Shown here in pieces: positions 1 to 4,693 of a stretch of DNA of 5,020 nucleotides. The translations under genes were made by a program, and so were the position numbers. This DNA is from Streptosporangiaceae bacterium (GTDB taxonomy: Bacteria > Actinomycetota > Actinomycetes > Streptosporangiales > Streptosporangiaceae), in the NCBI GenBank assembly GCA_030041195.1, contig JASHOI010000344.1, positions 1 to 5,020 of the forward strand. Reading direction: 5' to 3'. Numbering within the stretch: the stretch's first letter is position 1; every line of letters starts with the position of its first letter. The notes under the pieces are model-generated. The model searched no databases. It was not told where the DNA came from and saw only the letters and a program-made list of their open reading frames with translations.

Positions 1-46
1 CCGCCCTCTCAAGGCGGTAGCGCCGGTTCAAATCCGGTCGGGGCTA
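1..46 (+). tRNA. tRNA-Glu (anticodon CTC), 3' part, truncated by window edge
   Basis: The window opens at the anticodon stem. CCGCC (1-5) pairs with GGCGG (13-17) around a 7-base loop (6-12), with C32-U33, anticodon CTC at 8-10 and two A residues after it. CTC reads GAG, hence glutamate. A 4-base variable region (18-21) follows. The T arm is GCCGG (22-26), loop TTCAAAT (27-33) and CCGGT (34-38), with one G-U pair. The 3' acceptor strand is CGGGGCT (39-45), with discriminator A at 46. The next bases are CGA, so the 3' CCA is not encoded, as is common in actinomycetes. The acceptor 5' strand and D arm lie outside the window, so the acceptor pairing could not be checked. The arm geometry makes the identity firm. 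Confidence 0.9.
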
Positions 47-62
47 CGAGTGAAGTAGCAAG

Positions 63-101
63 TCAAGGGCCTGATCGCTGATCGCGGCGGTTGGGCCTTG
101 A
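63..101 (+). terminator. Possible hairpin downstream of the tRNA-Glu gene
   Basis: TCAAGG (63-68) is complementary to CCTTGA (96-101). After one G-G mismatch, CC (70-71) pairs with GG (93-94), closing a loop of about 21 bases. It begins 17 bases after the tRNA 3' end, a sensible place for tRNA transcript termination or 3' processing. No T-run follows, so an intrinsic terminator is only a possibility. The loop contains two tandem copies of TGATCGC (72-85). Confidence 0.25.
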
Positions 102-272
102 TCATGTCCGTCGCCAGGCGTCACCTGGTGGCGGCAGGCGGCTAAGTTAGTGCGCGCCGCCGGACAGAGTCCTGGCATGTCAGCCGCGACGCTGCGCTGC
201 CGTGCGATGCGGCCAGGAACGCCATCTCCCTTGGCCGTGCACGGCATCTCCACCACTGCAACCGCGTCGGTG
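102..272. other. Non-coding gap between tRNA-Glu and the regulator 3' end
   Basis: The tRNA (+) and the GlxA-type regulator (-) converge here. Open frames exist on both strands because the sequence is GC-rich, but none gives a recognisable domain or a ribosome binding site. I see no second copy of the tRNA 3' end (for example GGTTCAAATCCGG) and no integrase remnant, so there is no positive evidence of an integrated element inside the window. Confidence 0.5.
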
Positions 273-1427
273 TCACGCTCGCCTAGTGCGACGAAGGATT
301 TCCGGCCGGGCAAGGCCGGCACGAGGAAGGGTGGATTCGGGGTCGATGCGTCCCCGCATGAGCCGCGTTTCAGGTGTCGGTGCCGAAGCCGTGGTGGACG
401 AAGAACAGCCCCCTGGGTCGTAGCGTTCTTTCACCTGCAGGAGGAACTGGCGCCGGTACGCGGCTGGCGTCATCCCGACCCGTGTGGTGAACAGCCGGCG
501 GAACGAGGCAGGGTCGGTGTAGCCGACGTGGCGCATGGCGCTGGTGACGGTGTGATCGGGTGATTCGAGCAGGCGTTTTGCGGCGTCCACTCTCGTCTGC
601 TGGAGGAAGGTCAGCGGGGATTGCCCGGTTTCGCTGCGGAAGCGGCGCAGCATCGTGCGGGTGCTGACGTGAAACGCCCGGGCGAGGGCGGCGAGGTCGT
701 AGGGCTGCGCGAGCTGTTCGGCTAGCCACCGCTTGACCGGTTGTGCGAACGTACCGGTGCTGGGCTCGAGGAGTGTGTGGTCGACATAGGCCGCTTGGCT
801 GTTGCGGTTGTCCGCGACGAGCGAGAGGCGTGCGACCTGGCGGGCGAGAGCATCGTCGGCGTGGGTCCGTATGATCTGCAGCGCGAGGTCGTGGACGGCG
901 TTGAACGCCGCGGTTGTGGTAACTGCGCCATCGGACGCGATCATCAGGTCGGCGTCGACGGTGGCCTGCCTGTACCGGCGCTTGAGCTGTTCGGCAAACA
1001 GCCACGAGGTCGTGGCCCGCCGCCCGTCGAGCAGGCCGGCCTCGCCTAGGAGGAACGCTCCGATACACACCGAGGCGACCGGGATGCCGCGGGCCGCCGC
1101 CGATGCGACGTAGGTGATCTCGGGGCGCCACTGCCCGAGTGCCCGGCCGATGTCGCGCGGCGATCGAAGCTCGAAGCCGGGGACGACCAGAGCGTCGAAG
1201 CCCTCATGCCAGCGCACCGCTCGCAACGCGACGCCGCCGGCGGCGACGATCTCAGAATTCTCGCGCGCCGCCACGGTGACCCGGAACAGGTCGTCGGGCA
1301 CGCCGCGAACCGCGGCCGCGATCCGGTTGGCGAACAGGAGCAGGTCGACGATCCCGAAGACCTCGGTCCCGAGGCAGCCGTCGTACGCCAGGACACCGAC
1401 ATGAGCCGACGATGTGGAAGGCAGCAT
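273..1427 (-). CDS. GlxA-family transcriptional regulator (DJ-1/PfpI-like sensor domain + AraC-type HTH)
   Basis: This is a 384-aa cytosolic DNA-binding protein. Residues about 9-190 form a DJ-1/PfpI-like (class I glutamine-amidotransferase-fold) domain. It begins VGVLAYDGC and carries the family's elbow motif SVCIGAFLLGEAGLLDGRRA, with Cys121. In this regulator family the domain is thought to sense a ligand rather than act as an enzyme. Residues about 233-330 are an AraC domain with two helix-turn-helix units (LAALARAFHVSTRTMLRRF near 245-263, and TSAMRHVGYTDPASFRRLF near 295-313) and the usual ending GMTPAAYRRQF. Relatives generally stop soon after this ending. Here a low-complexity, Ser/Thr/Pro/Arg-rich tail of about 54 residues (331-384) follows. 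The start is ATG at 1425-1427. No Shine-Dalgarno is seen, but a -10-like TAATCT sits 6 bases upstream, suggesting a leaderless mRNA. The gene is divergent from the dienelactone-hydrolase-family gene, its likely target. The inducer cannot be read from the sequence. Confidence 0.9.
   Translation of the reverse strand: MLPSTSSAHVGVLAYDGCLGTEVFGIVDLLLFANRIAAAVRGVPDDLFRVTVAARENSEIVAAGGVALRAVRWHEGFDALVVPGFELRSPRDIGRALGQWRPEITYVASAAARGIPVASVCIGAFLLGEAGLLDGRRATTSWLFAEQLKRRYRQATVDADLMIASDGAVTTTAAFNAVHDLALQIIRTHADDALARQVARLSLVADNRNSQAAYVDHTLLEPSTGTFAQPVKRWLAEQLAQPYDLAALARAFHVSTRTMLRRFRSETGQSPLTFLQQTRVDAAKRLLESPDHTVTSAMRHVGYTDPASFRRLFTTRVGMTPAAYRRQFLLQVKERYDPGGCSSSTTASAPTPETRLMRGRIDPESTLPRAGLARPEILRRTRRA
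302..319 (-). repeat. Perfect 6-bp inverted repeat inside the regulator's C-terminal tail
   Basis: CCGGCC (302-307) and GGCCGG (314-319) flank a 6-base loop. The hairpin lies about 27 bases before the regulator's stop codon, within the codons of its atypical tail (about residues 370-376). On the minus strand it is followed by AAATCCTT, which is not a proper U-run. It could be a terminator-like structure now read as coding sequence, or chance in GC-rich DNA. Confidence 0.3.
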
Positions 1428-1464
1428 ATGGCGAGATTAGCTGCTGGTTATGGCGATCTTGGCT
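1427..1464. promoter_or_regulatory. Candidate AraC/GlxA operator: imperfect 16-bp direct repeat, 22-bp period
   Basis: The copies at 1427-1442 (TATGGCGAGATTAGCT) and 1449-1464 (TATGGCGATCTTGGCT) match at 13 of 16 positions, including an unbroken TATGGCGA. They are offset by 22 bp, about two DNA helical turns, so both copies face the same side of the helix. Known AraC-family operators can be tandem half-sites with this kind of spacing, as at the E. coli araI site. The first copy covers the regulator's start and -10-like box, and the second covers the -35 zone. Binding there would fit autorepression, with activation or repression of the divergent hydrolase gene. Operator function is inferred. 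Confidence 0.45.
1434..1439 (-). promoter_or_regulatory. Candidate -10 box for leaderless transcription of the GlxA-type regulator
   Basis: On the minus strand the hexamer TAATCT (TANNNT type) ends 6 bases before the A of the ATG at 1427. A transcript started at the usual distance would therefore begin at that A. This matches the common actinobacterial leaderless arrangement and explains the absent Shine-Dalgarno. The -35 region (about 1457-1463, CCAAGA/GCCAAG) is a poor consensus match, which would fit a regulated promoter. Confidence 0.4.
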
Positions 1465-1504
1465 CTCGCTATCTCGGGAGCTGGGCGGCACGCTGAGGGC
1501 TTAA

Positions 1505-1516
1505 AGGCCGTGGCCT
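1505..1516. repeat. Short DNA dyad upstream of the hydrolase gene
   Basis: AGGCC (1505-1509) and GGCCT (1512-1516) form a perfect 5-bp inverted repeat with a 2-base centre, about 40 bp upstream of the hydrolase ATG. The centre is too small for an RNA hairpin, so if functional it would be a protein-binding dyad. Chance is possible in GC-rich DNA. Confidence 0.2.
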
Positions 1517-1543
1517 CCACGACGGTCGGCTGCGGCGGCGCGC

Positions 1544-1549
1544 AGGAGG
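1544..1549 (+). promoter_or_regulatory. Shine-Dalgarno of the dienelactone-hydrolase-family gene
   Basis: AGGAGG lies 7 bases before the ATG at 1557, near-ideal spacing. It fixes the start of the hydrolase and contrasts with the divergent regulator, which has no visible ribosome binding site. Confidence 0.8.
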
Positions 1550-1556
1550 ACGACGC

Positions 1557-2399
1557 ATGCCCGCTCTCATCGATGACGACCTGGCGGACTTCGCTGCACG
1601 AGAGGTGACGCTGGAGAGGCTGACCAAACGCGTCTATGTCGCGGGGTCCGGTCCCGCGGTGATCGTCATGGCCGAGATGCCCGGCATTAGCCCTCACGTC
1701 GCCCGGTTCGCCCGCTGGGTGCGGGACGCACAATGCACCGTTTATATGCCGTCGTTGTTCGGCCGCGACGGCGTGGTACCCAGCGCGGACGAAGGAGCGA
1801 AGATCTTCCAGCGGACGTGTGTGAGCGCCGAGTTCCGCGCCCTGGGCGGCGGAGCGTCTAGCCCAGTGGCGAGCTGGCTTCGAGCGCTGGCGCGGCTTGC
1901 CCACGATGAGTGCGGCGGACCCGGCGTCGGAGCCATCGGGATGTGCTTCACCGGCAACTTCGCACTCACGATGATGCTCGAGCCGTCCATGCTCGCCCCC
2001 GTGCTGTGCCAGCCCTCTCTCCCCCTTGACGACCCCGCCGGCCTGGAAATCTCCACCGACGAGCTGGCCGCCGTCCGGGCGAGGCTTGACCGTGAAGGCC
2101 TTGACGTGCTGGCCTACCGGTTCGAGGGCGACCGGTTCTGCACAGCCCAGCGATTTGCAGCCTACGCCGAAGCGCTCGGCGGCCGCTTCCTCGGCCGAGT
2201 GCTCCCCGACAATGCCGCCGGCGCTGACACGCCACCGTTCTTCTCTCGCTACGTCACCTGTCCGCATAGCGTCGTGACCGTTCACCTCATCGACGAAGCG
2301 GGCCAGCCCACGATCGCGGCCCGCGACGAGATCCTGGCATTCTTCGCTACGGGCCTGCGCGACCAGCACGAGGGGCCCTTTACTCCGCTGGGCCGATGA
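1557..2399 (+). CDS. Dienelactone hydrolase family protein
   Basis: This 280-aa cytosolic alpha/beta hydrolase has no signal peptide or membrane segment. The family's triad can be placed. The nucleophile is Cys130 in the elbow GAIGMCFTGNFAL. The acid is probably Asp192 in YRFEGDRF. The histidine is probably His237 in PHSVVTVHLIDE. Glu40 in VMAEMPGISP corresponds to the glutamate near the active site in dienelactone hydrolases. Characterised members hydrolyse dienelactone to maleylacetate in chloroaromatic degradation, but many actinobacterial paralogues act on unknown esters or lactones. No other aromatic-degradation gene is in the window, so the substrate stays open. The length is somewhat above the classical enzyme of about 235 aa, with extra residues at the N-terminus and around 90-120, as in the longer actinobacterial subgroup. 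The start is set by AGGAGG at 1544. It is a single-gene unit facing the GlxA-type regulator across 129 bp, which suggests control by that protein. Confidence 0.86.
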   Translation: MPALIDDDLADFAAREVTLERLTKRVYVAGSGPAVIVMAEMPGISPHVARFARWVRDAQCTVYMPSLFGRDGVVPSADEGAKIFQRTCVSAEFRALGGGASSPVASWLRALARLAHDECGGPGVGAIGMCFTGNFALTMMLEPSMLAPVLCQPSLPLDDPAGLEISTDELAAVRARLDREGLDVLAYRFEGDRFCTAQRFAAYAEALGGRFLGRVLPDNAAGADTPPFFSRYVTCPHSVVTVHLIDEAGQPTIAARDEILAFFATGLRDQHEGPFTPLGR

Positions 2400-2410
2400 C
2401 CGTGGCCCGG
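2388..2410 (+). terminator. Possible stem-loop over the hydrolase stop codon
   Basis: CTGGGCC (2388-2394) pairs with GGCCCGG (2404-2410), with one G-U pair and a 9-base loop containing the TGA stop at 2397-2399. No T-run follows, so it is at most a weak or U-tract-less terminator, or a 3'-end stabiliser. Confidence 0.3.
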
Positions 2411-2456
2411 TTGGTTACTGCCTGCAGTCGCGGCGGGTCCGCTGGAGGCGGCGCCC

Positions 2457-2472
2457 ATCGGTGACTACCGGT
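2457..2472. terminator. Candidate compact hairpin in the convergent gap
   Basis: ATCGGT (2457-2462) pairs with ACCGGT (2467-2472) around the tetraloop GACT, giving six pairs with one U-G. It lies about 58 bases after the hydrolase stop. No U-run is present on either strand, so it is a U-tract-less terminator candidate only. Confidence 0.25.
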
Positions 2473-2508
2473 CCATGACGACACGCACGGGGAAGGCGCC
2501 CAGCAGAC

Positions 2509-2542
2509 TGCCACCGGACTGTGATACGCGTCCGGCACGGCA
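2509..2542. terminator. Candidate bidirectional terminator hairpin between convergent genes
   Basis: CCGGAC (2514-2519) and GTCCGG (2530-2535) form a perfect 6-bp stem around a 10-base loop. It is extended by TGCC (2509-2512) with GGCA (2539-2542) across a 1x3 internal loop. It sits near the middle of the gap, where a shared terminator for both converging transcripts would be expected. No U-run is seen. Confidence 0.35.
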
Positions 2543-2590
2543 TCAAGGTCGGCGGGGGCCGCATCGTGTCCCGGCGGCGGCCGACGTAAC

Positions 2591-2602
2591 CTACACATGT
2601 AG
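2591..2602. promoter_or_regulatory. Orphan CTACA-CA-TGTAG dyad resembling a BlaI/CopY-type operator
   Basis: CTACA (2591-2595) and TGTAG (2598-2602) are perfect inverted halves with a 2-base centre, in an AT-richer patch of an otherwise very GC-rich gap. TACA/TGTA dyads are the known core of BlaI/MecI/CopY-family operators. No regulator of that family and no promoter-proximal gene is next to it: the ATG inside it is followed at once by TAG. The assignment is by resemblance only. Confidence 0.25.
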
Positions 2603-2676
2603 TTCGGCGCCGTCGCTGGACAAGCCCGCCCGGGCGCCTGCAGCCGCTGTTTGCCGAGTTGGGTCGCTGGTCCTGA

Positions 2677-3621
2677 TTACCTGGCCGGAATCTTCCCTGG
2701 GAGCCGGCGGGATGGTCGCTGGCTGCCGCGGGGGAGGACGGCCGCTCCGATCGCGCCGGAGTACTCGCCGAGTTCGGCGGCCGCTATTGAGGGTTTCCAC
2801 TGGTAGGGACCGGGCCTGGTGAGCGCCCGGTCGATTCCTGGCCGAAGTAGCGGCAGGTAGCGGGCGGCGCTTCCGCCTACGATGACGCGGGCGGGGCGCC
2901 AGACGGTGGTCAGGATCGCGAGGCCGGTGCCGACGTGTTCGGCGTAGCGGTCGAAGATTTTGCGGCTCCTCTGGTCGTCGGCTGTGGCGGCGGCGGCCAG
3001 GTCGTCGGTGGCGTGGCCGGTGGCGGTGTCCAGGGCGGTGCGGGAGGCGAGCTGTTCCCAGCAGGTGGCCAGTCCGCAGTAGCAGGGCGCCGGGGGGCCC
3101 GGGATGGGGATGTGGCCGGCCTCAGGATGGACGCCGTCGCTGCCGCGATAGGGAGCGCCATCGCGCAGCAGTGCGACGCCGATACCGGTCCCGAGGGTGA
3201 TGGTTAGCAACGCTGTACTGTGCAGCCCGGCGCCGCAGGTGTTCTCCCCGATAGCAACGGCCACAGCGTCGTTGTCGATGACGCAGGGCACGCCGAGGCG
3301 GTCGGTAATCAACTGGGCTAGCGGAAGATGGCTGTAGGCGGGGAGGGTGGCATCGTTGCGGATGACGCCGTCGGGGTCGACCGGGCCGCTGGCGCCGATG
3401 CCGACTGCTTCCAGGCTCGCTTGGCGGGCAGCTTCCTGGATGAGAGTGGCAAGACCGGTGATGAGCTGGCTGACGTCTGTGTCCGGGTCGTGGCGTGTCG
3501 GCACGCTGATCCGTGAGCGCACTCTCCCGGCGTGGTCGAGGGCGACGATCCGGGTTCCGGTGCCGCCGAGATCGATCCCGACGGTTACAGCCGGGCTTCC
3601 AGCGGAGGTGCGGCTGGTCAC
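2677..3621 (-). CDS. ROK-family sugar kinase
   Basis: This 314-aa cytosolic enzyme is of full family length and transfers phosphate from ATP to a hexose or amino-hexose. The N-terminal phosphate-binding loop is GIDLGGTGTRIVAL (about 15-28). GASGPVDPDG (76-85) follows. The catalytic base is probably Asp118 in VIDNDAVAVAIGE. The second phosphate motif is TLGTGIGVALL (142-152). HPEAGH (165-170) supplies the sugar-contacting Glu168 and His170. The ROK zinc site is His170 with Cys180, Cys182 and Cys187 in CYCGLATCWE, where Thr186 replaces the usual Gly before the last Cys. VIVGGSAA (247-254) is the adenosine-side motif. ROK members include glucokinase and kinases for N-acetylglucosamine, mannose, allose and fructose; residues do not decide among these. 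There is no N-terminal HTH, so it is a kinase rather than a NagC-like repressor. The GTG start overlaps the SIS gene's stop (GTGA) with no clear Shine-Dalgarno, implying coupled translation. The C-terminal 17 residues are basic and dispensable-looking. Confidence 0.92.
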   Translation of the reverse strand: MTSRTSAGSPAVTVGIDLGGTGTRIVALDHAGRVRSRISVPTRHDPDTDVSQLITGLATLIQEAARQASLEAVGIGASGPVDPDGVIRNDATLPAYSHLPLAQLITDRLGVPCVIDNDAVAVAIGENTCGAGLHSTALLTITLGTGIGVALLRDGAPYRGSDGVHPEAGHIPIPGPPAPCYCGLATCWEQLASRTALDTATGHATDDLAAAATADDQRSRKIFDRYAEHVGTGLAILTTVWRPARVIVGGSAARYLPLLRPGIDRALTRPGPYQWKPSIAAAELGEYSGAIGAAVLPRGSQRPSRRLPGKIPAR

Positions 3622-4664
3622 AGGGTGGTCGTGACTTTCTGGCCGTAGGCGAAGGCGCCGGGCTGGATGCCGCGGGCGTAGGCGATGCGGACGGCGATGT
3701 GCTGGGCTACGACCGCACCGGCGGCGAGCTCGGTCAGCAGGGCGCCGCGGGGGATCGTGATGGTGCGCGCGCCGGGTATCGCGAGGTCGCCGACGACCGT
3801 GACGTCGGCTCCGGTGGTGACCAGGTCGGCGGCCAGGCCGGTGATCGGGCTAGCGGGGTCATCGGCCCAGGCACCGAACAGGATCGCTGACAGACCGGGG
3901 CCGGCAAGTTCGAGGGGGCCGTGCCGGAACTGGCCGCCGATGAAGCCCTCGGCTGCGATCTTGGCGGCTTCTTTGGTGATCAGGCTGGCGTACAGGGCGG
4001 TGGCGGCGTGGTCTCTGGCGCCGATGAAGGCGATGCGGGGGTTGCTGGCGGTGGTGGCGACAGCCTGGGCCAGTGCTGCTGCGGCCGGGACCGGGTCCAG
4101 GTCGCTGATGAGCTTCGCGGTGTCGCGGGGAGAGTCAGGCGCAGTGGTGGTGCCAGTCAAGACGTGCAGCAGCTGCTGGTGAGCGGCCAGGGTGTTGAGG
4201 TAGCTCTTCGTGCTGACGGTGGCCTCTGCCCCACTGTGCAGCAGGATGACGGCGTCCGACGCGCGGCCGAGAGGGCTGCCGGGCTCGTTGGTGATTCCTG
4301 CGATGGCGAGGGGCCGGGCGGGCTGGCGGTCGTCGGGGCCGAGCAGGGCGGTGATCTCGCCGCTGGCGCCCGACTGGGAGGAGATGACCAGCAGGGTCGC
4401 CGGGGTGATCAGTCGCGGGCTGTCGAGGAGCTGCCCGGTGTCGACCCACCAGGTGCTGCGGCCTTCCGCGACGAGCTGACGCCAGCTTGGTAGCGCGGCG
4501 ATGTGGGATGAGCCCATCCCGGTGAAGACGACGCGGTCGTAGTCGCGGTGGGCGATGGCGGCTAGTTCGGTGCTGGGGCTGGCCTGGGCGAACTCACGCA
4601 GGGCGTCGGGCTGGGTGGCGATGTCCAGTTCGAACGGGCTCAGGGTCACCGGGTCGTTGTCCAT
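3618..4664 (-). CDS. Two-domain SIS protein, GlmS-isomerase-like (sugar-phosphate isomerase or aminosugar-phosphate deaminase)
   Basis: This 348-aa protein corresponds to the isomerase half of glucosamine-6-phosphate synthase, with no N-terminal glutaminase domain. The first SIS domain (about 35-170) has VVFTGMGSSHIA (45-56), the phosphosugar loop SSQSGASGEI (95-104) and STKSYLNTL (151-159). The second (about 205-330) contains TKEAAKIAAEG and FRHGPLEL. Counting back from RHGP and in from the C-terminus against E. coli GlmS as I recall it, Glu488 corresponds to Glu232, His504 to His248 and Lys603 to Lys343 (in GQKVTTTL), so the acid/base and C-tail lysine are kept. GlmS Lys485 is Ile229. This supports an active enzyme on a hexose 6-phosphate, such as a NagB-II/AgaS-type deaminase or a ketose/aldose isomerase. 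It lies 29 bp after the GMC gene and overlaps the ROK kinase gene by 4 bp. The ATG start has no good Shine-Dalgarno, but the N-terminus fits the family. Confidence 0.9.
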   Translation of the reverse strand: MDNDPVTLSPFELDIATQPDALREFAQASPSTELAAIAHRDYDRVVFTGMGSSHIAALPSWRQLVAEGRSTWWVDTGQLLDSPRLITPATLLVISSQSGASGEITALLGPDDRQPARPLAIAGITNEPGSPLGRASDAVILLHSGAEATVSTKSYLNTLAAHQQLLHVLTGTTTAPDSPRDTAKLISDLDPVPAAAALAQAVATTASNPRIAFIGARDHAATALYASLITKEAAKIAAEGFIGGQFRHGPLELAGPGLSAILFGAWADDPASPITGLAADLVTTGADVTVVGDLAIPGARTITIPRGALLTELAAGAVVAQHIAVRIAYARGIQPGAFAYGQKVTTTL

Positions 4665-4693
4665 TCGGTCGCAGGTGCTGAAGGAGCGGAGGG

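Larger units (their letters stand above)
2400..2676. other. Convergent intergenic region with inverted repeats, no supported gene
   Basis: The hydrolase (+) and ROK kinase (-) genes end facing each other across 277 bp. Translation of the gap in the plus frames gave no recognisable protein, and open frames reaching in from either side look like antisense shadows of the kinase or hydrolase. The region holds the inverted repeats listed separately (2457-2472, 2509-2542, 2591-2602) and a 10-bp palindrome CGCCCGGGCG (2627-2636) that leaves no usable loop. Confidence 0.6.

Noticed and set aside
72..85. Two tandem copies of TGATCGC
   Set aside because: Only two 7-base units. Too short to call a repeat array or origin element.
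44..322. 92-codon minus-strand open frame overlapping the tRNA end and the regulator's tail
   Set aside because: It starts with GTG inside the regulator gene in another frame, runs into the tRNA acceptor stem, and shows no domain or ribosome binding site.
1437..2369. 310-codon minus-strand open frame antisense to the hydrolase gene
   Set aside because: It mirrors the hydrolase frame with typical GC-rich shadow composition (Gly/Ala/His/Arg), shows no domain, and would fill the divergent promoter region. The plus-strand gene has the full catalytic triad and a strong SD.
2627..2636. Palindrome CGCCCGGGCG downstream of the kinase stop as a terminator
   Set aside because: It leaves no workable loop, no U-run follows, and such short GC palindromes are expected by chance in DNA this rich in GC.
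2590..2676. Plus-frame fragment ending LQPLFAELGRWS just before a TGA at 2674-2676
   Set aside because: It looked like a protein C-terminus or pseudogene tail, but upstream the frame is stopped by TAA at 2587-2589 and no family is recognisable in about 28 residues.
2475..2822. 115-codon plus-strand open frame running from the convergent gap into the kinase
   Set aside because: About 145 bases are antisense to the ROK gene. The sequence is Arg/Pro/Ala-rich without a recognisable fold, and no SD is convincing.
2677..3621. ROK protein as a NagC/XylR-type transcriptional repressor
   Set aside because: The protein starts directly with the DLGGTGT phosphate loop near residue 17 and has no N-terminal winged HTH, so it is a kinase.
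3921..4493. 190-codon plus-strand open frame antisense to the SIS gene
   Set aside because: Its Gly/Asp/Val-rich repeats are what the antisense of a GC-biased gene produces, and the SIS frame has all family motifs.
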